Part shown: positions 1 to 11,780 of the stretch, one piece after another
Numbering within the stretch: position 1 is the first letter of the stretch
Layout of the letters: each line of letters opens with the position of its first letter
Assembly (NCBI GenBank): GCA_007570785.1
Contig: ML664159.1
Coordinates: forward strand, 6,937,483 to 7,001,482
Direction: 5' to 3'
Origin: Antilocapra americana
Lineage: Eukaryota; Chordata; Mammalia; Artiodactyla; Antilocapridae
DNA: 64,000 nt
The notes under the pieces: generated by a model
The model's database searches: none
Told to the model about the DNA's origin: nothing
Seen by the model: only the letters and a program-made list of their open reading frames with translations
Translations under genes and position numbers: made by a program

Positions 1-1199
1 TGTGTCTGTGTTATTACATCTATTGCTATGGGCCTAGGAAGAAAATATAGTAGCAGAAAAAAGAAAAGGAATGGTCTATTCCAAAAGTGGGGGGAAGGTC
101 TTTCAGGACTGGCTGGAACAGACTTCAGGTTACCCACAACACAGGTGGCTCCAAAGGTGAAGACCAGAGTCCAAACCCAGCTCTGTTCTTCACCAACCAG
201 GGCAAGCTCGGGCGTGTTATTTCTCTCTGGAAGCCCCAGTTTCTTCATCTCTGCACTGAAGATGTCAATACGGTGTGAATCAGTGACAGTGTGTGCAAAG
301 CATCTGGTCAGTGTCAGGTACACAACAACCAGAGGCTGTCATCATGGGCCATATTCCACCCTTGGCATCTGTTTCTTCCTGTTTATGTTCATTAAATTGA
401 CTTTTATTGTTGAAAGGGGTTGGCCTAAAGAAATAATCTTGATGAATTCTTCTTAACTTGAAGAAATGTGTGTTTCAAAGCCATAAACAGATTTCTATTT
501 CTTACCTTCTTTCTTGATTTTTCTCTTGAGTGAAAGACCTTCAATTTCACCAACTGAGCATTTGATAGCAAGTAGCAGTCAAAATAATGCTTGCAATTTC
601 TGTAAGATATACAAGGAGCTTAACAAGCATTTACTTATGGGTCAGGGGATCAGAGGTCAGAGAGAGAAAGGGAACCCCCTTCCCTATTCCAATTTCTTTC
701 TAAAGTGAAACATGAGCTGAAAAAAAAGTTAAAGAAAACCCTACCAGTTCACAGAATTCATAAAGTTCATGGATTCATCATGAAAGGAACTTGGTATTCA
801 AGATACAAACCCTCTAAGTCCTGACGTCAGCTGGTGTCTTATGTCATCCTACCACAGTTTCACTTCCCCTGATTAAGAACTCAGGGTCACTAAAAGAAGT
901 GAAACACAAAACTTCTAAAAGACATTTTGCTTATATCCTCTCTAATTCTTTTTCCACACGTACATAGAAGGTAACCCAGACATGGGACTGTCAACTTCTT
1001 CCCAACCCACTCTCTCCCTCATTGAACCAATGATTCTGCTCACAAATACCCAAGGCCCATTAGTAAACTGAAAACTATACAGCATATCTCACTTCTTGCC
1101 ACAATTCAGGATGCTGAATGTACCTTGATTTTTATCAGTCAAGTTTAAAAAGCAGAACAGGATGTGAAAAACAGGAAGGTACTATGTCATATGAAATAT
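1..1199. other. Non-coding sequence, no confident feature
   Basis: No recognisable exon or young repeat. Bases about 230-340 loosely resemble a MIR SINE body, but too weakly to call. A 142-codon open stretch (28-456, plus) has no recognisable domain or coding-like composition. Confidence 0.4.
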
Positions 1200-1337
1200 A
1201 ACCCATTTGGAAGGTTTTTGGTATAGGGAGTGATATATCACTCTAAGATATACAAGATAAGGAGTATACAAGATACAAGATATCTTGTATAAGGAGTGAC
1301 ATATCACTCCTTATACCAAAAACACTCCAAATGGGTT
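1200..1337. repeat. Imperfect inverted repeat with 43-base arms
   Basis: Arm 1200-1242 and the reverse complement of arm 1295-1337 match at 39 of 43 positions by eye. The spacer contains a perfect 18-base palindrome, ATACAAGATATCTTGTAT, at 1273-1290. The transcript would form a long hairpin on either strand. I do not recognise a transposon family. Confidence 0.8.
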
Positions 1338-1599
1338 AAAGATTCTAAATGGGAGAAAAATAAACTGGTAAGAGTATTAAAAGAAAATATGAGTGAACAT
1401 TCTAGTAATTTTGAAGTGGGGAAGAACTTTCAATTATCCCATGTAAGGAAGCAACTCAGAATTCATAAAGGAAATTTTCATCAAATAATAAAAAAAATTC
1501 TTGAACAAGGTTGAAAACCAAAAAAACAAAAAACAGTAACAATAAAAAGCACAAAGCTGAAAGATTAAAAAAAAACCAGGATATTTATAATAAAAAATT

Positions 1600-2490
1600 T
1601 ATAAGCCAAATAAGAAAATGGTCCACACAGCTTAATAAGCAATAGATAAATGCAAAAAGAGAATAAATGGCCAAAAGCAAATTTTTCAAAATAATTAGAA
1701 AAGATCAATAAAACAAGAAAAGATATTCAAATTCACTCAGTAAGATACTCAAAAGGTAGTAAGCAGAGATATTGATACAAATCTCAAACTGGAAACTTAA
1801 ACTGGAAAAAATGGCAATGCTCAGTTTGTGTGAGGAAAAGAGGCATTCATGGATACTTTCTGGAGAGAAAAATTAAATATGTATAAAAAAAGTGAATGTG
1901 CATGCTCTTTGACTAATATCACTGCAAGCAATTTATCTTAAAGACATTTAGAGGGAACTGTGCATACTTTATAAAATAAAAATAATTTTAAAGCCTCACA
2001 ATAGGGAATTGATTAAATAAAATTAGGACACATCTATACAATAGTATGTGCATACTCTGTTGCTTCAGTTGTGTCTAACTCTTTGCGATCCTATGAACTG
2101 TAGCCTGCCAGGCTCCTCTGTCCATGAGATTCTCCAGGTAAGAATACTGGCATGGGTTGCCATGCCCTCCTCCAGGAGATTTTCTCGACCCTATGCATTT
2201 ATTCAATGTTATATACAATGATGTTCATTTATATTCCCTTGATAATTACTAAGTAAAAAGTGCAGTAGCAAAACTACATATATAGTATGATTCCTTTTGA
2301 AAGATGAAAAGACAAGTCTCTATAAATCCATATGGCTATACATGCAGAGGAAGATGTGTTCTAGAAGGATGTATTCCAGTATGTCAACTGTTTCAATTCT
2401 GTGGGATTTCTGGAAAGATTTCTTTCTTACCATTTGAATTTTCCACACTATTTGTGCATTGTCTTCGTAAATAGATTAAAAAAAGTAAAA
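1600..2490 (+). mobile_element. Old L1 (L1M-type) 3' region, split by a SINE
   Basis: The order of words is that of old L1 ORF2 3' ends and 3' UTRs: a stretch like 'gggaattgattaaataaa', then an 'acaatagtatg' segment, then after the SINE at 2050-2192 an 'agtatgattcctttt' stretch. It is diverged, with no open reading frame. Boundaries are approximate. Confidence 0.5.
2050..2192 (-). mobile_element. Bov-A/Bov-tA SINE, truncated
   Basis: Antisense Bov-A body: 'cttcagttgtgtctaactc', 'caggctcctctgtccatg', 'tccaggtaagaatactgg'. The tRNA head is missing. It interrupts the old L1 fragment and is therefore younger than it. Confidence 0.85.
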
Positions 2491-2730
2491 AAAAATGGAC
2501 TTTATGCTTGCATGTCTCAAAGTTCTACTGAATGACAGTAACCCTAAGTTGCCAATTAGGACCCCTAATTTCATCTTATCCCAGCTGTTCTTCTCTCAAG
2601 GTGTGAGCAAATTCAATTTATGGTATTTCTAGTAGATATTATTCTCTTTTATCTTAGTAAATATGATCTCAATTCAGTAAATGATGCTTTTTAAAATCCA
2701 TTCAAAACACAGTAATTCTAATATAACTCT

Positions 2731-2852
2731 AAGGAAATGGCAACCCACTCCAATACTCTTGCCTGGAAAATCCTATGAGAGGAGCCTGGTAGGCTACAGT
2801 CCATGGGGTCGGAAAGAGTCAGACAAGACTGAGTGACTTGACTTGACTTGAC
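2731..2852 (+). mobile_element. Bov-A monomer SINE
   Basis: Sense Bov-A body: 'ggcaacccactccaatac' through 'cagtccatggggtcgg' and 'agagtcagacaagactgag', followed by a short (ACTTG)n tail. No tRNA head. Confidence 0.85.
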
Positions 2853-2868
2853 TAATAGGATATATATT

Positions 2869-3083
2869 GGGCTTCCCTGGTAATTCAGATGGTAAAGAAT
2901 TCACCTGCAATGCAGGAGACTTGGGTTTGATCCCTGAGTTGGGGAGATCCCCTGGAGAAGACAATGGCAACCGTCTCCAGTATTTTTGCCTGGAAAATTC
3001 TGTGGACAGAGGAGCCTGGTGGGCTATAGTTCATGAGGTCTCAAAGAATCAGACACAACTGAGCGACTAACACTTTCACTTTC
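2869..3083 (+). mobile_element. Bov-tA SINE
   Basis: Near full length. The tRNA-Glu-like head starts 'gggcttccctggtaattc', box B-like 'gggtttgatccc', then Bov-A body ending 'gcgactaacactttcact'. Confidence 0.92.
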
Positions 3084-3118
3084 GGGAGGTATATTAACTA
3101 ATAATAATAGCATTATCC

Positions 3119-3254
3119 TGCTGCTGCTGCTGCTGCTAAGTCGCTTCAGTTGTGTCCGACTCAGTGCAACGGCATGGACTGCAGCCTAGCAGGCTCCTCT
3201 GTCCATGGGATTTTCTAGGCAAGAGTACTGGAGTGGGGTGCCATTGCCTTCTCC
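3119..3254 (-). mobile_element. Bov-A SINE with (CTG)n end
   Basis: Antisense Bov-A2 half starting with six CTG units, then 'taagtcgcttcagttgtg' and ending 'ccattgccttctcc'. Flanks 'aataatagcattat' and 'aataacaggattat' look like a diverged 14-base target-site duplication. Confidence 0.88.
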
Positions 3255-3849
3255 TAATAACAGGATTATATATACACACAAAACAGTTTTATAAAGAGTT
3301 TCAACAAATATTATTAGTTACCCCCAATAACCCTACACTGTGGGCCAACTAGTTTTATTGTACATAATTTACAGGTGAATGTTGGAGGGTTTAGGTGAAA
3401 TGAAGATGAAATAACAACATTCTGAAACAGATCAGGACTTACAAAGTGCACAAACTCTGGCTAAAAGAAGTATCAAGGGAATGTATTTTAGTATGAAGAA
3501 AAATGAACTAGGAGGAAGGAAAGGAATGCAAGAAACAAAGGTAAATGAAGAGATTATTGAAAGATAATGAAAACTAACAAATACACAGAGTAAAAGAGAG
3601 AGCACAGAAAGTACTTTTTGGTGTGGTTAAAACGTGAATCCAAAATACTATATAAAAATGACATGGTTGCTGTAAAGAGAGTTTCACTTAATGCATGTTA
3701 ACCTTCAGAGTGACTGCTGAAAGAACAGATACGGAACATATAAATTTCCACACAGATTAAGAAATAAAAGAAACAAAGCAAGCTAGCAGTTCAACAGAAG
3801 AAAGAAGAGGAGGGAAAAAAAGCAGAGAAAATGCATGGCAAATGGAAAA

Positions 3850-4758
3850 GCACAAGAGAAGATGGCAAAACTAAATTCAAATGTATCATTAGAGTAAATA
3901 TAAATGTAAACTCACCTACTGAAAAACAGAGACTCTCAGACTGGCTTACAATTCTGCTATATACAGCTTACAAGACACATGCCTAAAACAAAACAACACA
4001 AAAATTTGAAAACTGGGAAATTTTTTAAAAATCAGGAAAATACCCATCAGAAATCTGCTGCGGTTATTTACTAACACCATGTTGTTTAAATGAGCAGCAT
4101 TTAAAAGGGACAAGGCAGGCTTCCCTGGTGGCTCAGTGGTAAAGAATCTGCCTGCCAATGCAGGGGACATGGGTTCCACCCCTGGTCCGGGAAGACCCCA
4201 CAGGCCACAGGGTAACTAAGGCCGTGAGCTGCTACCGAGTCTGTGCTCCAAAACCATGGGAGCCCTAACTCCCGAGCCCATGTACTGCAACGGCTGAAGC
4301 CCTCAAGTCTGGAGCCCGTGCTTTACAACAGGAAAAGCCCCCACAAGAAGCCTGCACCCTGCAACTAGAGAAAAGCCCACAAAGCAACGAAGCACAGCCA
4401 AAAATAAAGTTTCAAACTGAATAAATTAATTACAAAAAGAGACAAGGGAATTTTGTTGCTAATAAAAGGAACCATCCAAAAAGATAATTTAACAATCATG
4501 AAGCTACATAAAGATAGAAACATAGGCTCAAAATATATAAAGTAAATCCTGAAAATTGTGAGTACAAATGGAAAAATCTATAATCCTAATAGGAGATTTT
4601 TAACAAATCTCTCTCAATGACTAATAGATCAAGCAGAAAAAAATAGGGACATGAGTGTTTCAAATCACATTATTAACATTACTAATAGTATTTACTTAGG
4701 ACTTTTCATTCAATTAAAAAGAACAGGAATATTCTTTTCAAGGTCACATGAAAACATT
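3850..4758 (+). mobile_element. Old L1 ORF2 (endonuclease-side) remnant, split by a CHR SINE
   Basis: Words typical of old L1 ORF2 in the right order: 'cagagactctcagactgg', 'tatacagcttacaagac', 'cctaataggagattttt', 'ctctctcaatgactaatag', 'attcttttcaaggtcacatg'. Interrupted at 4116-4434. Frame is destroyed. Confidence 0.6.
4116..4434 (+). mobile_element. CHR-type tRNA-Glu SINE
   Basis: Head 'ggcttccctggtggctcag', 'gggttccacccctggtccg', long CA-rich body, tail 'gccaaaaataaag'. Flanking duplication: 'aaaagggacaagg' (4103-4115) and 'aaaagagacaagg' (4435-4447), one mismatch. Confidence 0.9.
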
Positions 4759-4862
4759 AATTTAAAAACTGATCACATTAGACATAAGCTGTCTCTAAAA
4801 TTCAAAATTCAATTTAAAAACTGATCATATTAGACATAAGCTGTCTCTAAAATTCAAAATTC
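4759..4862. repeat. 52-base tandem duplication
   Basis: Unit 4759-4810 is repeated at 4811-4862 with one difference (gatcacatt versus gatcatatt). A third copy starts but stops after six bases. It lies at the end of the L1 ORF2 remnant. Confidence 0.93.
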
Positions 4863-4904
4863 AATTTAACACAGGCCCCAGTCTGATCACACTATTATTT
4901 TCAT

Positions 4905-5025
4905 ATGTTGAAATATATAATATAAAATATATATACAATATATAATACAATTCACAATACATATACAATATATACAATATAATATATGTATTATATATAT
5001 AATATTATTTCATATATATTATTTG
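4905..5025. repeat. AT-rich simple sequence
   Basis: Degenerate (TA)n/(ATACAATAT)n sequence with several self-complementary stretches. Confidence 0.85.
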
Positions 5026-5379
5026 TTGTTGTTTTGCTTTAAAAGAGTGATCTATAGTTCAGGAGAGGCAGATAGCTTCAAGTGAAAAGGAAAAGCTCTT
5101 CTTTACAGAAAAATGACAATTATGAATGTAAGTAGAATGACAGAATAAGAAAATTATGTTGCAATATTTCATGAAATTACTGATTAAGGCAATGATTATC
5201 AATCAATAAGTATTTTAATCATCAAACAAAAGATTGATGGGGAATAAGACATTGTATGGTACCAAAGTAATACAACAAAGATTATTTCTTACTTGTAAGG
5301 ATTGAAAAAACATAAAATTCACAATGGAGGAATCAAACTGCTACCACTCTCATTCAATCATCAATCTCAGCATTATAAA

Positions 5380-5800
5380 TAAGGAAACACATATCATGTG
5401 TTTCCCAATGAGATATAACAAGGTGTACATCCTAGCCAAAATGTTTAACAGGAATCTAATCACATTTTATAGGAAATACAGAGGACAGAAGAAAAAGCTA
5501 AGAACTCCACAAGGAAACACTCAACAAACCCAGGCGGTGGGGTATTCTGTGATAACTAGCATGGTGTCTGCAGCTAGTCAATCCCATAAAACAAGGAATG
5601 ACTCTGGAGTAAAGAAGATTAAGGGATGTACACAACTGCAATGTACATCCCAGACTGGATCTTGGAGAAACTGAAGACAATCAAGATATTAGGTGACGCA
5701 AAAAAGATTACTGATTTTGCTAGGTGTGATAATGCTAACGGAGAATGTCCCGGGGTAAATAAATGTGCTATATCCACACAATGGAATACTATTCAGCTAT
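5380..5800 (+). mobile_element. Old L1 3' UTR-like remnant
   Basis: Ends with the L1M-type string 'gattttgctaggtgtgataatg' (split in the reading), preceded by 'aggaaatacagaggacag' and 'ctggatcttggagaaactg', then 'aatggaatactattcagc'. Diverged; family assignment is from memory of L1M 3' UTR words. Confidence 0.45.
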
Positions 5801-6584
5801 AAAAAGAAAGAACTGACACAGGCTATATAACATTTTATTTAAGAATTCAGAACACAGAGATGGCTTCACTGGGGAATTCTACCAAACATATAAAGAAGAA
5901 CTTAAGTCATCATCACCTTGATACCAAAACCAGACAATACCAAAAAGAAAATTACAGGCTGATATATTGGATGAATACAGATACAAAAATTCTCAACAAA
6001 AATTAGCAAATCAAATCTAAGAAAAAGATCATAAGAGATTATCATGTTGGATTTATCCCCAGGTCACAAGGATGGTTCAATGTAAGCAAATCAATCAATG
6101 TGATATACCACATCAACAAAAGAAAAGACGAAACCACATGATCATTTCAACATACACAGAAAAAGCATCTGATAAAATTCAATATCCATTCATGACAAAA
6201 ACTCTTATCAAAGTGGGTGTTAAGGGAACACATCTCAATTTAATAGAAACTGTTTATTACAAGCCCACAGCCAACATAATACTCCTCAAGAGTGAAAAGC
6301 TAAAAGCCATCCCTCACTAAAATCTGTAATAAGACAACGATGCCCAGTCTCACCACTTCTATTCAACATAGTATTGGAAGTTCTACCCACAGTAGTCAGA
6401 CAAGAAAAGGATATAAAAGGTACCCAGATTAGAAGGGAAGAGATAAAACTGTCATTAAAGGCAGATGACATGATTCTATATGAAACCCTAAAGACTCCAC
6501 ACAAAAACTACTAGATAAACAAACTCAGTAAAGTAACAGGATACAAAATTACCATACAGAAATCTGCTGCATTTCTTTACACTG

Positions 6585-6635
6585 GGCTTCCCTGGTGTCT
6601 CAGTTGGTAAAGGATCTGCCTGCAATGCAGGAGAC
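6585..6635 (+). mobile_element. 51-base tail-less SINE head with target-site duplication
   Basis: Only the tRNA-like head of a Bov-tA is present ('ggcttccctggtgtctcag' to 'gcaatgcaggagacc'). The 18 bases at 6567-6584, ctgcatttctttacactg, recur exactly at 6636-6653. No Bov-A body and no A-rich tail. Confidence 0.9.
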
Positions 6636-7296
6636 CTGCATTTCTTTACACTGACAGCATAACTTTTAAAATCACATCAAAAACAAACAAAAAAACTTTG
6701 ACCAAGGAGGTTAAAGCCTTACATGTAGAGAACTATAAGACAATGATAAAAGAAAGTGAGGCTGATTCAAAGAAATAAAAAGAAATCCCATGCTTTTGGA
6801 TTGGAAGAATTAATATTGTTAAAATAACCATACTTACCCAAAGCAATCTACAGAACTAACGTTACCTCTCTTAAATTACACATGACATTTTTCACAGAAC
6901 TAGAACAAATAATCCTAAAATTTAAATGGAATCACGAAAGACCCAGAATTACCAAAGCAATCCTGAGGGAAAAGATCAAAACTGGAGGCTTAACCCTCCC
7001 AGGCTTCAGGCAATATTACAAAGTGACAATAATCAAAACAACATGGTATTGGCACAAAAACAGATATATGAATCAATGGAACAGAATAGAGAGCCCAGAA
7101 ATAAACCTATACACCTATGGTCATTGAATCTTGGACAAAGGAAGCAAGAATAAAATATATTATGGAGGAAGACAGTTTTTTCAGCAAATTGTGTTGAGAA
7201 AGCTGGAAAGCTGCATGTAAACCAAAGAGATTAGAACACTCCCTCACATCATACACTAAATCAACTAAATCAAAACGGCTTAAAGACTTAAATATA

Positions 7297-7494
7297 AGTG
7301 AAGTGAGAGTTGCTTAGTCATGTCCAACTCTCTGCAACCCCATTGACTGTAATCTATGGAATTCTCCAGCCTAGAATACTGGAGCGGGTGGGTAGCCTTT
7401 CCCTTCTCCCAGGGATCTTCCCAACCCAGGGACTGAACTCAAGTCTCCCACATTGCAGGTGGATTCTTTACCAGCTGAGCCACAAGGGAAGCCC
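7297..7494 (-). mobile_element. Bov-tA SINE
   Basis: Antisense: Bov-A part 'ttgcttagtcatgtccaac', then 'ccagggatcttcccaaccc' and head 'gccacaagggaagccc'. Interrupts L1 ORF2. Confidence 0.9.
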
Positions 7495-8552
7495 AAGACA
7501 TGACACAATAAAGCTCCTAAAAGAGAACAGTGGCAACACATTCCCTGACATTAACTGTAGCAATGTTTCCTTAGGTCTGTCTCCTAAGGCAATAGCAATA
7601 AAAACAAAAACAAACGGATGGGATCTAATTAAACTTACAAGTTTTTGCAAAGAAAGGAAACTGTAAACAAAATGCAAAGACAAACCCAAGACTGGGAAAA
7701 AAACTTGCAAATGATGCAACTGACAAGGGCTTAATTTCCAAAATACACAAACTGCTCACACAACCCAATAACAAAAAAAGGAAACGCAGTCCAAAAATGG
7801 GCAGACCTAAATAGACATTTCTCTAATGAAAACACACAGGTGGCCAATAGGCACAGGAAAAGATGTTCAATTTTGCTAATTATTAGAGAACTGCAAATCA
7901 AAACTAAAATTAGGTATCACTTCAACAGGTCATTAAAAACAAATGCTGAAGAGGTGTAGAGTAAAGGGAATCCTCAACACTGGTGGTGGGAATGCAAATT
8001 GGTACAGCCACTATAGAAAGCAGCATGGAGGTTCCTTACAAAGCTAAAACTAGAGTTACAATATGATACAGCAACTCTACTCCTTGGCATACACCCAGAA
8101 AAAACTCTAATTTGAAAAGATACTTGAAGCCCAGTGTTTATAACAACACTATTTACAACAGCCAAGACATGGAAGCAAACTAAATGTCCACCAAAAGATG
8201 AATGAATAAAAAAAAATGTGGAAAATTATCAGCCATAAAAAAGAATAAAATAATGCTAACTACAGCAACCTGAATGGACCTAGAGATTATCACACTAGGT
8301 GAAGTCAGAGAAAGACAAATACCATATGGTATTATTTATACGTGGAATCTCAAAGAGGATACAAATGAACTTGTTTATGAAACAGAAACAGACTCACAGA
8401 TGTAGAAAACAAACTTACGGTTACCAAAGGGGACGAGGGATATGAGAGAAATGAGGAGTTTGGGATTGGCAAATACAAACAACGATACATGAAGCAGACA
8501 GACAACAAGGTCTTCCTACGTAACACAGAGAACCATATTCAATGCCCGGTCT

Positions 8553-8769
8553 GCTCGCGCTTGTGCTCAGTTGTGTCTGACTCTTTGTGACTCTTTGGAC
8601 TGTAACCCACCGGGCTCCTCTGTCCATGGGATTCTCCAGGCAAGAACGCTGGAGTGGGCTGCAATTTCCTCCTTCAGGGCATCTTCCCGACCCAAGAATC
8701 GAGCCCGCATCTCCTGCAGCTCCTCCATTGGCAGGTGGATTATTTACCACTGAACCACCTGGGAAGCCC
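8553..8769 (-). mobile_element. Bov-tA SINE
   Basis: Antisense full-length type: 'gtgctcagttgtgtctgac' to 'ccacctgggaagccc'. Inserted at the L1 3' end. Confidence 0.92.
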
Positions 8770-8784
8770 ACAATCTCTAAGTAC

Positions 8785-8985
8785 TGACATGGAATATATA
8801 TAAGTGAAAAAGTATAGAACAGTGTTTATAACATGTTAACTTTTGTGTTAGAAAGGAAGAAGAAATAAAGCAAACATTTGTATGTACACAAGAAAATCAA
8901 TGTCAAGACACACATATAGTGAACAGAAAGGAACACCGTAGAGAAGAAAGAAAGGTGAGCATACTCCTTTTTGGATTACTTTGTT
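8785..8985 (+). mobile_element. Old L1 3' UTR-like fragment
   Basis: 'agtgaaaaagtatagaac' and 'acttttgtgttagaaagg' recall L1M 3' ends. A very similar string is present at about 25270-25320. Weak. Confidence 0.35.
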
Positions 8986-9131
8986 ACACTGCTTGCTATC
9001 ACTTTGTTAGATTACTCAATCTAACTTTGTACTACTTTGTAATATTACTTTTACATTAACAATGCAATATTACTAAGTTATAATGTAATATAACAATGTA
9101 ATATTAGTAACAATTAATTACTAATATTATG

Positions 9132-9342
9132 GGGCTTCCCTTATAGCTCAGTTGAGGAAGAATCTGCCTGCAATGCAGGAGGCCTGGGTTCAATTCCTGG
9201 GTCGGGAAGATCCCCTGGAGAAGGAAGTGGCAACCCACTTCAGTATTCTTGCCTAGAGAATCTCATGGACAGAGGAGCCTGGGGGGCTACACTCCATGGT
9301 GTTGCAAGAGTCAGACATGACTTAGCAACTAAACCACCACCA
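9132..9342 (+). mobile_element. Bov-tA SINE
   Basis: Head 'gggcttcccttatagctc', body 'ggcaacccacttcagtattc', end 'agtcagacatgacttagc' with a CCA-rich tail. Sits in AT-rich sequence with several 'aatatta' repeats. Confidence 0.92.
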
Positions 9343-9599
9343 CTGATATTATAATTAGTCATTGTAATATTTTGTTATATTACATCATTACTTATATATA
9401 TTTTAAATATTATTTTGCTTCTTAGGATACTTGAATACATTACAATTCAAAACATGGAAAATAAAATTTTTCCCTCTCCATTTAAAAAAGTGCTGCATAT
9501 AAGAATGCACTGGGTATAACTAAAACAATCCTTACAGAAAATTAACTTTTAAAAATAATGTACTTTTATAAAAAAAAGTAGTATTACTTTATATGTTTT

Positions 9600-9860
9600 T
9601 TGTAGCTATGTGATATATTTTTACTGGCATATAGTTTACATACAGTAAAGTTTGTCATTTTTATTGTACTATTCTATAAGTTTTGATGCTCATGTAACCA
9701 CCAACACAATCAAGATACATAACAGCTCCATCACAACAATCTACTAGCATTCCTTTGTAATCAATTCTTCCCCCAACCCCCAGGAAACAACTGATTTTTT
9801 CATCCCTATAGTTTTGTCTTTACCAGAAAGCACATAAATGAAATAATTTGTTATGAAGAC
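9600..9860 (-). mobile_element. Old L1 3' UTR-like remnant, antisense
   Basis: 'ctggcatatagtttacatac' and 'accaccaacacaatcaag' resemble the 'ttgagatataatttacata ... caaccatcaccacaat' stretch of old L1M 3' ends. Diverged. Confidence 0.4.
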
Positions 9861-10210
9861 TTTTTAGTCTGTCTTCTTTCATCAGCATTAACAGATAACA
9901 TAGTGGCTCAGATGGTAAAGAAAAAGCTCAGAAGGACCATGATAATGCTTTCAGATACTTTGAACAATACCTCAGTGTAACTCTGGAAGGCAGATGGAAG
10001 CCCAAGGATAAAAATCAGTGGGAAGGTACAGTACAGATGACTGTACTAGAATGGGCTGCTCCTCACCAACAGAAATCTTGAAGCAGTAGGCAGGAATTTT
10101 CAATGATTAATTCCTTACTGAGTTTTAAGTTATTTCAGATAATTTCTAAGGTCCCTTCCAACTTCAAGATTCCATGACTTTGCTATTCATGATTAAAATG
10201 TAGTATACAG

Positions 10211-10359
10211 AGGACTTCTCTGGTGGCCCAGTGGCTAAGATTCTGCACTCCCAATGCAGGGGACCTAGGTTTGATCCTTGGTCAGGGAACTAAATCCCAC
10301 ATGCCATTAACTAAGACTGAGGACAGCCAAATAAATAAATAAATGTTAAAAATAAAATC
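10211..10359 (+). mobile_element. CHR-type SINE, short form
   Basis: 'aggacttctctggtggccc', 'ggtttgatccttggtcagg', '(AAAT)n' tail. Flanks: aaatgtagtata at 10196-10207 and again at 10360-10371, an exact 12-base duplication. Confidence 0.92.
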
Positions 10360-10460
10360 AAATGTAGTATATAGAAAAGGTTTCATTTTGCATAACAGTT
10401 TAAAGTTGTTTCATTTTTAAGAATGGATTTGAAGTACAATGAGTTTAAGAAAACCATTTG

Positions 10461-10870
<410 letters not shown>

Positions 10871-11181
10871 AGACCATTTGTATTACGCATTAACTCTGTG
10901 GTTACTATACAGTTTCAGGTAGACAGTGAATATAAATACCTAAAGCTTCATTATCATTTCCCCATTCTGCTCTTGCACCCTCTGCTGGTGGCAGCAGTAC
11001 CACCTTCAGATACTCAGATGTGTGGGAAGAATGCCCTTCATTCCAGCCTCATTAGAGTAGAAGCCTCCAGTCTCCTGCCTATTAAGGTAGAAGACACCCG
11101 GGCTTTTAAAAACATATTTTAAAAAGGCATATACTGTTTACAAACAAAGTATTTTAGTGTAGCAATAACAATAGAAGGGAA

Positions 11182-11516
11182 TACAGCGATCTGTAACCAT
11201 GGGCTCCACTAACTTTTGATTAAAAATGTTAAAAAAAAAATTTCAAAAAGTTCCCAAAAGCAAAACTAGAATTTGCCATGTGCACTGGCAACTATTTACA
11301 TATTGTTTACCTTGTATTTACAAATAATATAACTAGATGTTATATTTTACATAACATTTATATTAGGTATTAGAAGTAACCTAGAGATGATTTAAAGTAT
11401 ATGGAGGATGTGCATGGATTATATGCAAATATTATGCCATCTTAAGGACTTGTGATGGATTTTGGTATCTGAGGGAGCCCTAGAACTAATCCCCTGCAGA
11501 TAGAGGACATCTGTAT
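11182..11516 (-). mobile_element. MER2-like DNA transposon (TcMar-Tigger, non-autonomous)
   Basis: Reads through as an inverted MER2: 'ccaaaagcaaaactagaatt', 'ggcaactatttacatattg', 'taacctagagatgattta', 'gattatatgcaaatatta', 'ggattttggtatctgaggg' and terminal 'gatagaggacatctgta'. No coding capacity. Identification rests on memory of the family consensus. Confidence 0.72.
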
Positions 11517-11650
11517 TTTACAGATTTCTGTGGTTGTGGAGTGTAGGATCTTTAGAGAAAGATGAAGAGCAGTCAAAAGTAGCAGGACCTGCCAAGGAAA
11601 ATTCATTTGAAATTTTCTCTTTGCTTCTGCCCTACATGCAACTGTATCCA

Positions 11651-11673
11651 ACACACACACACACACACACACA
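11651..11673. repeat. (AC)n microsatellite
   Basis: About 11 CA units. Confidence 0.95.
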
Positions 11674-11734
11674 GAATTCACTTTTGTAATCTGCAATACA
11701 TCTTAGAATTTTAAGCAGGGTTTAAAATTTTTTT

Positions 11735-11780
11735 AAATTATTTTTTAATTGAAGTATAGTTGATTTACAATGTGGTCAGC
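11735..11780 (-). mobile_element. Short L1 3' end fragment
   Basis: 'ttaattgaagtatagttgat' and 'ttacaatgtggtcagcagg' match the antisense artiodactyl L1 3' UTR. Truncated after about 45 bases. Confidence 0.55.

Larger units (their letters stand above)
5855..8552 (+). mobile_element. L1 LINE: ORF2 from reverse transcriptase to 3' UTR, broken
   Basis: About 2.5 kb of L1 in one orientation: RT region ('ggatggttcaatgtaagc', 'gataccaaaaccagacaa'), a KADD-type version of the RT catalytic box at 6458-6469, C-terminal ORF2 ('acttttttcacagaactag'-like words), then 3' end ('acaacagccaagacatgg', 'cctagagattatcacac'). Many stops and frameshifts. Two SINEs lie inside it (6585-6635, 7297-7494) and a third sits at its 3' end (8553-8769). 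It lacks the 5' part, so it was probably 5' truncated on insertion. Confidence 0.85.

Noticed and set aside
28..456. 142-codon plus-strand open frame
   Set aside because: No domain, no splice context, and a composition like translated non-coding DNA. Not supported as a gene.
2869..2960. tRNA genes at SINE heads (many places)
   Set aside because: The tRNA-Glu-like heads keep box B-like words but are always joined to Bov-A or CHR bodies; they are SINEs, not tRNA genes.
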